Positions 1 through 5,494 of a DNA stretch of 5,845 nt are shown piece after piece. The stretch is from Planctomycetales bacterium (GTDB taxonomy: Bacteria > Planctomycetota > Planctomycetia > Pirellulales > Thermoguttaceae). Below the pieces are notes generated by a model. The model worked only from the letters and a program-made list of their open reading frames with translations. It was not told the DNA's origin and did no database searches. The first letter of the stretch is position 1, and every line of letters starts with the position of its first letter. The position numbers and the translations under genes are program-made. Location: contig SKJM01000592.1 of assembly GCA_007122045.1 (NCBI GenBank), positions 1 through 5,845 on the forward strand. Reading direction: 5' to 3'.

Positions 1-20
1 ATCGTTACGCTCTTTGGAGT

Positions 21-38
21 GCGGGAATTCATTCCCGC
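21..38 (+). terminator. Hairpin, possible terminator of an upstream gene
   Basis: A perfect 8-bp inverted repeat (GCGGGAAT / ATTCCCGC) is separated by only 2 bases. As RNA it would form about 7 bp of stem with a 4-base loop. TTTCC and then a pyrimidine-rich stretch follow, so it could end transcription of a gene left of the window. The near-palindrome could equally be a protein-binding site upstream of the promoter at 66-93. The U-tract is weak, so the terminator reading is tentative. Confidence 0.35.
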
Positions 39-65
39 TTTCCGTCTCCTCCACCCAGGCAGCGC

Positions 66-93
66 TTGCACCCCTCGGCATGCCCGCTATACT
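66..93 (+). promoter_or_regulatory. Sigma-70-type promoter for the DUF1559 gene
   Basis: TTGCAC (66-71) and TATACT (88-93) are separated by 16 bp, close to the consensus -35 and -10 boxes. Transcription would start near position 100, giving a leader of about 75 nt before the ATG at 176. The position also argues against translation starting further upstream at 14. This is a pattern match only. Confidence 0.5.
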
Positions 94-162
94 GGCAAGC
101 AGTTGTCGGGGCGCGCCCGGCACGTGTTGGCTGGGCACGCCGTTACTCTCCACGGTCGCACT

Positions 163-168
163 GAGGAG
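163..168 (+). promoter_or_regulatory. Shine-Dalgarno deciding the start at 176
   Basis: GAGGAG lies 7 bases before the ATG at 176. The open frame extends upstream to an ATG at 14, but that start has no comparable ribosome site and would place the promoter and hairpin inside the coding region. The site therefore fixes the start at 176. Confidence 0.7.
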
Positions 169-175
169 CACAGCC

Positions 176-2581
176 ATGCAGACAATGTTTGTCGGTCCTT
201 TCGAGTTGTTAATGATCCTGACGCTGAGCGGCGGCTTCGGGTTGCCGCTGGGCGTTCCCCCGGGGCCGGAAGATCCGCTCCTGGCCAACGTGGCGCCCGA
301 AACGTGCCTCTTCTACACGAGTTGGGCCGCCACGGCCGCGCCCGACCCGGCCGGACCGAACCGGACCGAGCAACTCCTGGCCGAGCCGGAAATCCAGCGG
401 GCGGTCTCGGCCATCGAACAGGCCGCCGCCGCGGCGGTGCGCCGCGCCGCCGATGAGCAAGACCCCCACGCCGCCGCCCTGTGCGATCTTTTCGAGATGG
501 GCCAGCCCTTGCTGGCGCGCCCCGGGGCGATCTTCGTTTCCGAGCTGAACGTCCGGCCCGGCGGCCCGCCCGACGTGCGCGGCGCCGCCCTGGTCCGAGT
601 TGGCAAGGAGGAGGGCGCGAAGCTCAAGGCGATGCTCCAGCAGCAGCAGGCCGCCCTGCTCGACGACGCCGTCGAGGAGGTGGAAATCGCGGGCGAAATC
701 TGGTACCGAATCACCCTCGATCCCGCCCTGCCGACGATCACCTGGGGCATGCGCGGCAGCTACCTGGTCCTCGGGCTGGGTGAGGGCTCGGTCGAAGGTG
801 TACTCCAGCGCGCCCGCAGCGCCCCGCCCAAATGGCTCGCCGACCTCCGCGCCGCGCTTCCGGTCGAGCGGCCCGCCACATACACCTACGTCAACGTCAA
901 GGCGATTGCCGAAATGGCCGCCGAGACGGCCGATCCGGAGGTTGCCGCCGTGCTCCGGCTGCTCGGGCTGGACAACGTGCAATACGCCGCCGCCGTAAGC
1001 GGGCTGGACGGCGACGGCTTCCTCAGCCGCAGCCTGCTGGGCGTCGACGGCGATCCGGAGGGCGTCGTCGCCCTGCTCGCCGGCGAGCCGCTCGCGGCCG
1101 CCGACCTCGATCCGGTCCCCCGGGACGCAACGTTCGCGGCGGCCATCCGCCTCGACGCGGAAAAGGTCCTCGACCTGGTGCTCGCGATTGCCGAACACGA
1201 GGGCGACCCGCACGTCGCCGGCGGCATTGCGGAATTGGAGCGGGAGTTGGGCGTCGATCTGCGTAGCGACGTTTTCGGCCCGCTGGGCGACCGATGGCGC
1301 CTCTACGGGTCGCCGAGCGAGATGGGCATCGTGCCGCTGGGCGCGGTGGCTGTTGTCCGTGTGGACGACCACGCCACACTGGCCGCCGCCCACGCGAAGC
1401 TGCTGGACTTTGCGAAGTCGCAGTTGTCGCCGGAGGAATGGGGGCCCGCCGCCCCGCGAATCGACCAGTTCGAGCACGCCGGCCGGACAATCCACCTTTT
1501 CAACGCCCGCAGCCCCGACATGCCGCTGGCGCCCGCCTGGTGCCTCACGGAGGAGGAACTGATCGTGTCGCTATTCCCGCAGGGGATCAAGGCGTACCTC
1601 TCGCGCGAGCCCGGGGCGGCGTCGCTGGCCCAGTCGCCCGAAGTGGCTACGGCGTTCGATCCTGCCGGCGGCCCGACCGCGCTCTTCTACGTCGACTCGA
1701 AGCGGGTGTTCGAGCTGATCTATCCGGCCTTCCCGATGCTCGCGCAGGTGGTGCTGAGCGAGGCCGCGCGGCAGGGCATCGACCTGAACGTGTCGATCGT
1801 GCCTTCCGCCCCGGCGATCGGAAAGCATCTGCGCCCCGGCGTCGCGACGCTCCGGCGGACCCCGGAGGGCCTCGAGCTGGCCAGCCGGCAGACGCTGCCC
1901 GGCGGAAGTGTCGGCCCGGCCGTGCCGATGGCCGTCGGCCTGGCGCTGCCCGCGGTTTCGGCGGCGCGCCAGGCCGCCCGGCGGGCACAATCGTCGAACA
2001 ATCTCCGGCACATCGCCCTGGCGATGCACAACTATCACATGGTACATCGGAGTTTCCCGCCGGCCTACATCGCCGACGAGGCCGGCAAGCCGCTGTTGAG
2101 TTGGCGGGTGCTGCTTCTTCCATATCTCGAGCAGGCACACCTGTACGACCAATTCAAACTCGACGAACCGTGGGACAGCGAGCACAACAAGCGGCTGATC
2201 GAGTCGATGCCGGAAACCTACCGCAGCCCGGCCGGCACGGCCGACCCCGGCATGACGAACTACCTGACCGTCCGCGGCAAGGAGACCGCATTTCCGGGCG
2301 CGGAAGGCGTGCGGTTTGCCGACATTCGCGACGGCACGTCGAACACGATCATGGCGGTCGAAGTGGACGATGCCAAGGCCGTGCCGTGGACGAAGCCGGA
2401 CGACTTCGCCCACGACTCGGACCGGCCCATGGCCGGCCTGGGCGGATTGTGGCCTGACGGCTTCCTGGTGATCTTCTGCGATGGAGCGGTCCGCTTCCTA
2501 CAGACCAACCTCGACCGCCGCATCCTGAACGCCCTGTTCACCATTGCCGGCGGCGAGGTCGTGGACTGGAGCGAGTTTTGA
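176..2581 (+). CDS. DUF1559 domain protein with large DUF3352-like N-terminal region
   Basis: 801 aa; function unknown. The N-terminus (about 1-30) is hydrophobic but has no positive charge, so it could be an atypical signal or anchor. Residues about 35-570 resemble the planctomycete DUF3352-type region; the stretch around GVDLRSDVFGPLGD (about 359-372) is typical. From about 580 the DUF1559 (SBP_bac_10) domain begins: a hydrophobic run, LPAVSAARQAARR (591-603), SSNNL, an HNYH motif, and DGTSNTI (719-725). In pilin-like members the first part follows a GFTLVELL prepilin signal at the N-terminus. Here it is internal and has no such signal, so this is unlikely to be a processed pilin. The usual C-terminal H-x9-DG signature reads W759-x9-D769-G770. 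The gene has its own promoter and appears monocistronic. The DUF1559 call is firm; the N-terminal family call is moderate and the cellular role is unknown. Confidence 0.88.
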   Translation: MQTMFVGPFELLMILTLSGGFGLPLGVPPGPEDPLLANVAPETCLFYTSWAATAAPDPAGPNRTEQLLAEPEIQRAVSAIEQAAAAAVRRAADEQDPHAAALCDLFEMGQPLLARPGAIFVSELNVRPGGPPDVRGAALVRVGKEEGAKLKAMLQQQQAALLDDAVEEVEIAGEIWYRITLDPALPTITWGMRGSYLVLGLGEGSVEGVLQRARSAPPKWLADLRAALPVERPATYTYVNVKAIAEMAAETADPEVAAVLRLLGLDNVQYAAAVSGLDGDGFLSRSLLGVDGDPEGVVALLAGEPLAAADLDPVPRDATFAAAIRLDAEKVLDLVLAIAEHEGDPHVAGGIAELERELGVDLRSDVFGPLGDRWRLYGSPSEMGIVPLGAVAVVRVDDHATLAAAHAKLLDFAKSQLSPEEWGPAAPRIDQFEHAGRTIHLFNARSPDMPLAPAWCLTEEELIVSLFPQGIKAYLSREPGAASLAQSPEVATAFDPAGGPTALFYVDSKRVFELIYPAFPMLAQVVLSEAARQGIDLNVSIVPSAPAIGKHLRPGVATLRRTPEGLELASRQTLPGGSVGPAVPMAVGLALPAVSAARQAARRAQSSNNLRHIALAMHNYHMVHRSFPPAYIADEAGKPLLSWRVLLLPYLEQAHLYDQFKLDEPWDSEHNKRLIESMPETYRSPAGTADPGMTNYLTVRGKETAFPGAEGVRFADIRDGTSNTIMAVEVDDAKAVPWTKPDDFAHDSDRPMAGLGGLWPDGFLVIFCDGAVRFLQTNLDRRILNALFTIAGGEVVDWSEF

Positions 2582-2600
2582 CGGCAGGTCCACTTTGATG

Positions 2601-2627
2601 CCGGCGCGCGTGGCGCTGGTTGCTTTT
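2601..2627 (+). terminator. Putative intrinsic terminator of the DUF1559 gene
   Basis: Beginning 19 bases after the stop codon, CCGGCGC (2601-2607) can pair with GCGCTGG (2613-2619) across a 5-base loop, with one G-U pair. TTGCTTTT (2620-2627) follows directly. A GC-rich 7-bp stem followed by a T-rich tract fits Rho-independent termination, although the T tract is interrupted. The tract overlaps the -35 box of the next promoter. Confidence 0.45.
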
Positions 2628-2647
2628 GAGGCACGGTCGGATATAAT
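2620..2647 (+). promoter_or_regulatory. Promoter of the AbrB-like gene pair
   Basis: TTGCTT (2620-2625), a 16-bp spacer and a perfect TATAAT (2642-2647) form a strong sigma-70-type promoter. The predicted start near 2654 leaves a leader of roughly 95 nt before the ATG at 2750. It shows that the small gene pair is its own transcription unit and not a tail of the preceding gene. Confidence 0.6.
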
Positions 2648-2687
2648 GGAAGTTGACCAAGGTTCACGTGATAATGTAAGTGGCACC

Positions 2688-2701
2688 GTGGTCCAGACCA
2701 C
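2688..2701. promoter_or_regulatory. Inverted repeat, candidate operator
   Basis: GTGGTC and GACCAC form a perfect 6-bp inverted repeat around a 2-base centre, about 35 nt downstream of the predicted transcription start and 48 bases before the AbrB-like gene. AbrB/MazE-type proteins commonly autoregulate by binding palindromic sites near their own promoter, so this is a reasonable operator candidate. An alternative outer pairing, AAGTGG with CCACTT, also exists, so an RNA structure is possible. Confidence 0.35.
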
Positions 2702-2732
2702 TTTGTGCGGTGAAGAAGCAATACCCGGGAAA

Positions 2733-2746
2733 AGGGAGCATTCCCT
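2733..2746 (+). promoter_or_regulatory. Shine-Dalgarno inside a small hairpin
   Basis: The only purine-rich ribosome site before the ATG at 2750 is GGGAG (2734-2738), 11 bases upstream, which is longer than ideal. AGGGA (2733-2737) can pair with TCCCT (2742-2746) over a GCAT loop, which would mask the site. It may lower or modulate translation of the AbrB-like protein. A 5-bp stem is weak, so the effect is speculative. Confidence 0.35.
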
Positions 2747-2749
2747 GCC

Positions 2750-3028
2750 ATGAAGACATCCCTCGATGACGTCGGACGAATCCTGCTGCCGCCGGTTGTG
2801 CAAGCCCAATTGGGCGTGAAGCCTGGAGATGAACTCGCTTTGCAGGAGCAAGACGGACAGTGGTTCCTCAAGCCGATTCCGCCGTCGGTGGATCCCCACG
2901 GTGACGACTTGGATTGGGAGGAGGTTGACTACGATTCCGTGCCACCAAAGCAAGTCGGGCAAGTGGCCGTACGAATTGAGCCGCGCGGCAGGCTGACACC
3001 AATGGCCTACGACTTCGATGACGGGTAG
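2750..3028 (+). CDS. SpoVT/AbrB-like DNA-binding protein, antitoxin-type
   Basis: 92 aa. Residues 1-45 match the swapped-hairpin SpoVT-AbrB (MazE-like) fold: LDDVGRILLP (5-14), then LGVKPGDEL (21-29), the typical 'G-R-I-x-L-P ... L-G-x-x-P-G-D' pattern. Members dimerise through this domain and bind palindromic operators, usually their own. Residues about 47-65 are acidic (PHGDDLDWEEVDYD), as in antitoxins whose tail contacts a partner. A short conserved-looking stretch RIEPRGRLTPMAYD follows near the C-terminus. The gene has its own promoter, with a palindrome in the leader. Its stop lies 7 bases before the next gene's preferred start, so the two are almost certainly cotranscribed and probably translationally coupled. 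Base composition is lower in GC than the flanking genes. The fold call is firm; the antitoxin role is inferred from context. Confidence 0.85.
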   Translation: MKTSLDDVGRILLPPVVQAQLGVKPGDELALQEQDGQWFLKPIPPSVDPHGDDLDWEEVDYDSVPPKQVGQVAVRIEPRGRLTPMAYDFDDG

Positions 3029-3035
3029 CCGGGCA

Positions 3036-3575
3036 ATGGAACCGTTCTGGGCCTTGACCAACGAACCCATTCTGCGGCAGGGCGATCTGCTGTTGGAATG
3101 TTGGATTCCCGAGTTCCCGCACGATTTTGCCACCAATACCGATGGGCCAGTCGTGATTCAGGCCGATCAGGCTGACTTGATCGTGATCACGCAAAGCTGC
3201 GATCTGGAGCATGGCCGGCTGTCGCTTGTGGCGATGTGTCCGGTCTGGTGCGTCGCAGCATTTGAGGCGGCTCAGAAGTCCCATGGCCGCAGCAAATCGC
3301 CCAAGGGTTGGCGCGACTTCTGGAATAACGTGCGTAAGGGCCGTTCACCGACACTCCATTTGCTCGCGTCTCCGACCAATCCAAGCGATGCCCGCTCAGC
3401 GTTAGTCGTTGACTTTCGCACGGTTTACAGCCTGCCGTTTGCCTATTTGACCCGTCGTGCGGCACAAACCGGCGACCGTTGGCGTTTGCGTTCGCCGTTC
3501 CTGGAGCATTTTTCGCAAGCGTTTGCGCGCTCGTTCATGCGCGTGGGGTTGCCCTCATCGGTGCCGGAGTTCTGA
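3036..3575 (+). CDS. Conserved QSCDLE-motif protein of unknown function, partner of AbrB-like gene
   Basis: 179 aa from ATG 3036. An in-frame ATG at 3018 would overlap the upstream gene by 11 bases; neither start has a clear Shine-Dalgarno, so coupled translation is likely. I recognise the sequence as resembling a widespread but, as far as I know, uncharacterised bacterial family. Visible landmarks are QGDLL (15-19), LIVITQSCDLE (to residue 58, Cys55 and Asp56), a basic middle region, VVDFRTVYSLP (to 134), and the C-terminal EHFSQAFARSFMRVGLP (157-173). No signal peptide or membrane segment is visible, so it is probably cytoplasmic. The order 'QGDLL ... hydrophobic strand ... CPV' faintly recalls the start of MazF/PemK toxins, but no catalytic signature is recognisable. 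Placement behind an AbrB-like gene suggests a toxin-antitoxin-like or regulator-effector unit. The function is not established. Confidence 0.8.
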   Translation: MEPFWALTNEPILRQGDLLLECWIPEFPHDFATNTDGPVVIQADQADLIVITQSCDLEHGRLSLVAMCPVWCVAAFEAAQKSHGRSKSPKGWRDFWNNVRKGRSPTLHLLASPTNPSDARSALVVDFRTVYSLPFAYLTRRAAQTGDRWRLRSPFLEHFSQAFARSFMRVGLPSSVPEF

Positions 3576-3641
3576 CGGGTCGCTTCCCGAAAGGAACGCG
3601 GTCGGCCAAAATGGGATTCGGACACAAACGAGACCTGCCGC

Positions 3642-3647
3642 AAAGGT
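3642..3647 (+). promoter_or_regulatory. Shine-Dalgarno deciding the start at 3655
   Basis: AAAGGT lies 7 bases before the ATG at 3655. The same frame is open back to a GTG at 3457, inside the previous gene, but the intervening translation is Arg-rich, ribbon-free shadow sequence. No clear promoter is visible in 3576-3654, so the gene either reads through from the small pair or uses a promoter that does not resemble sigma-70 consensus. Confidence 0.6.
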
Positions 3648-3654
3648 AAACGGC

Positions 3655-5436
3655 ATGGGCACCTCTCCCCAAGACGCCATCCACTTCGGCTGCCGGCGGT
3701 GCCAGGCGCGGCTTTGGGCCGCGCCGTGCCAGGCCGGCCGGCGGCTGCGGTGCCCCTTCTGCCAACTCGTCGCAACCGTGCCCACCGCCGAGGAAGCGAC
3801 CGCCCGGGCGGGCAAGCCGGGCCCCGACGCCGAATACGCCCTGCACGAAGGTTCGGAGCCGCCGGGCCCGCAACCGCCGTACATCGCCGTAACGTGCCCC
3901 GTCTGCGCCACGCGAATGGTCGCCCGGCCGGACCAGGTGGGGCAGACCCTCGTTTGCCCCGATTGCGATACGGCGGTCGAAGTGCGCGCGCCGGTCGAAC
4001 CGCCCGCCCCGAAACGCCCGATTCGCCCGGCCGACCCCGGCGACGAATATCCTCTTTGGGGCGTGGGCCAGCCGCCCCCCGAGGTCACCGCGGTCTACCA
4101 GACCTATATTCCCGTGGTCTGCTCCGTGTGCCGCACACGCATGCTCGCGACCGAGGCCGAGGTGGGGCAGACGCTCACCTGCCCCGACTGCGGCACCGCG
4201 GCGGCCGTGCCCCCGCTCGCGCCGCCGCCTGCCCGGCAACATGTACCCACCCCTGCCGGCGATGAAGACGCAACCTACGCCGTCCGCGCGAGTTCGGGCC
4301 GGCCGGGGGCGGAGGCGGCGGCGTACCAGACGCACTTCCCGGTCCTCTGCCCGCTGTGCGGCACCCGCCTGCACGCCGCGCCGGAACAGGTGGGCGAGCA
4401 GTTGATCTGCCCGGACTGCCGAACGCCTATTCCGGTGCGCGCCCCGGCCGCCGCCCCTCCGGCGATCGACCCGATGGCGGGCGCCGAGGCCGCCTACGCC
4501 ATCGGCGCGCCCGTCAGGCCGCCGCCGTGGAAGCCCATCTTCACCTCGATCTGGGACCAGGAGGGCGAAGAAGGGCGGGAAGAAGAAACCGAGGATGAAC
4601 AGCAGACCGACGAGGGGCAACCCACGCGCCGCCTCGCTCGCCGCCGCCCCGCGCGAGCACCGGCGCCCGTGCCCGGACGTTGGTGGCGCGGGATCGCCGG
4701 TTTCCTGCTCGAGCAGGGCGTTTGGCCGCGCTGGCTGATGCTCACCGGAGGCATGATGGTCGTGCTGTTCCTCTCTGGCGCGGCCCTGGTGGTGGCAATC
4801 TCGTTGGGCATCGACGTTGGCCTCGGGGGCCTCGGCTTCGCGCTGCTTGCCCTGAGCCTGTCGGGCCTCGCCGCCATCGCGGCCGTCCTTTGGCTGGCCG
4901 TATTCGGCGCCTGGGCCGTGGTGATCGTCGTCGACACGGCCGCCGGCGCCGACGCGATCGAAAACTGGCCCGACGGACCCTACCAGGACTGGCTTCCCGA
5001 CGCCTTCTACCTGGTCAACGCCACGGCCTTCGCCGCGGCGCCCGGAATGCTCCTGCGCTGGCTCCCGGCGCACTCCCCCGTGCCGGACGGGCCATTCGTG
5101 GCGGCGAGCCTGTTCCTGATGTTCCCCATCGTGTTCCTGTCGATGCTCGAACGGGGCTCGGCCATCTGGCCCCTCTCCGGCGCCATCCTGGCGAGCCTGC
5201 TGTGGCGTTGGTGGGCTTGGCTGCTGTTCTACGTTGCCGCCGCCGTATTGCTCACCTTCGCCGTGGGCCTTGCGGCGCTGGCCCTCTTGGCCCTGGGCGG
5301 CTGGGGCAGCGTACCGGCCGTGTGCATCCTGGCCGGCGCCGCACTCCTCTACTTCCGGCTTCTCGGCCGGCTGGGCATGGTCTGCGCCGGGGTCGAAGAG
5401 CACCGCCCAGCCGAGCCGCGACGCGCCGTTCCGTAA
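3655..5436 (+). CDS. Membrane protein with four tandem zinc ribbons
   Basis: 593 aa; function unknown. The N-terminal half carries four ribbons, each CxxC-x16-CxxC: Cys 13/16/33/36, 81/84/101/104, 156/159/176/179 and 232/235/252/255. Ribbons 2-4 share the pattern 'C-P/S-x-C-x-T-R ... V-G-x-x-L-x-C-P-D-C'; ribbon 1 is more divergent and has an extra Cys25. They resemble MJ0042-type finger-like domains and probably each bind one zinc. Pro/Ala-rich linkers repeat a Tyr-centred motif (E60-Y-A-L, E131-Y-P-L, T207-Y-A-V, A280-Y-A-I). A strongly acidic stretch (about 303-322) and an Arg-rich stretch follow. From 360 to the C-terminus lie about six membrane segments (roughly 360-382, 393-426 possibly as two, 451-467, 481-498, 508-549 as one or two, 552-567). 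By the positive-inside rule the Arg-rich segment before the first helix suggests that the ribbons are cytoplasmic. Roles in protein binding, envelope sensing or nucleic-acid binding are all possible. Confidence 0.85.
   Translation: MGTSPQDAIHFGCRRCQARLWAAPCQAGRRLRCPFCQLVATVPTAEEATARAGKPGPDAEYALHEGSEPPGPQPPYIAVTCPVCATRMVARPDQVGQTLVCPDCDTAVEVRAPVEPPAPKRPIRPADPGDEYPLWGVGQPPPEVTAVYQTYIPVVCSVCRTRMLATEAEVGQTLTCPDCGTAAAVPPLAPPPARQHVPTPAGDEDATYAVRASSGRPGAEAAAYQTHFPVLCPLCGTRLHAAPEQVGEQLICPDCRTPIPVRAPAAAPPAIDPMAGAEAAYAIGAPVRPPPWKPIFTSIWDQEGEEGREEETEDEQQTDEGQPTRRLARRRPARAPAPVPGRWWRGIAGFLLEQGVWPRWLMLTGGMMVVLFLSGAALVVAISLGIDVGLGGLGFALLALSLSGLAAIAAVLWLAVFGAWAVVIVVDTAAGADAIENWPDGPYQDWLPDAFYLVNATAFAAAPGMLLRWLPAHSPVPDGPFVAASLFLMFPIVFLSMLERGSAIWPLSGAILASLLWRWWAWLLFYVAAAVLLTFAVGLAALALLALGGWGSVPAVCILAGAALLYFRLLGRLGMVCAGVEEHRPAEPRRAVP
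3688..4422 (+). repeat. Four tandem zinc-ribbon repeats within the membrane protein gene
   Basis: The first cysteines of successive units are 68, 75 and 76 codons apart, and the CxxC-x16-CxxC spacing is identical in all four. Units 2-4 are clearly more alike than unit 1, suggesting later internal duplication. The DNA has diverged, so the repetition is plain in protein but not as an exact nucleotide repeat. Confidence 0.85.
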
Positions 5437-5467
5437 ACGGCCCGACGCGGCGTACTCGGAACGGCGC
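5423..5467. terminator. Perfect 11-bp inverted repeat across the stop codon of the zinc-ribbon gene
   Basis: GCGCCGTTCCG (5423-5433) and CGGAACGGCGC (5457-5467) are exact reverse complements separated by 23 bases. The left arm ends immediately before the TAA at 5434-5436. An 11-bp GC-rich stem at a gene end, between this gene and the minus-strand remnant, is best read as a possible bidirectional transcript end. Neither side has a T tract, so classic intrinsic termination is not supported. A protein-binding site or an mRNA-stabilising hairpin is an alternative. Confidence 0.45.
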
Positions 5468-5494
5468 AGGATGGGTAAACATTCGCCCAACCCG

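Noticed and set aside
14..175. Upstream start at 14 that adds 54 residues to the DUF1559 protein
   Set aside because: It would span a hairpin and a promoter, has no Shine-Dalgarno, and its translation is unlike a family N-terminus. The ATG at 176 has GAGGAG at ideal spacing.
629..650. CAG-rich run in the DUF1559 gene
   Set aside because: It encodes just four Gln in a helix-like region and is too short to count as a meaningful repeat.
209..1495. Open frame of about 430 codons on the minus strand opposite the DUF1559 gene, plus similar ones at 1571-2413 and 2260-3136
   Set aside because: Compositional shadows in GC-rich DNA with no recognisable motif, no ribosome site and full overlap with a well-supported gene.
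3457..3654. GTG start at 3457 extending the zinc-ribbon protein by 66 residues
   Set aside because: It lies inside the previous gene, reads Arg-rich shadow sequence, and the ATG at 3655 has a good ribosome site.
3576..3654. Possible terminator or promoter between the QSCDLE gene and the zinc-ribbon gene
   Set aside because: Only a 4-bp stem (CGGG/CCCG) near 3576 and no paired -35/-10 boxes were found.
3535..5490. Long open frame of about 650 codons on the minus strand opposite the zinc-ribbon gene
   Set aside because: Its translation is dominated by Arg, Gly and Ala without domain pattern. The + strand frame shows clear ribbons and membrane helices, so this is a high-GC shadow.
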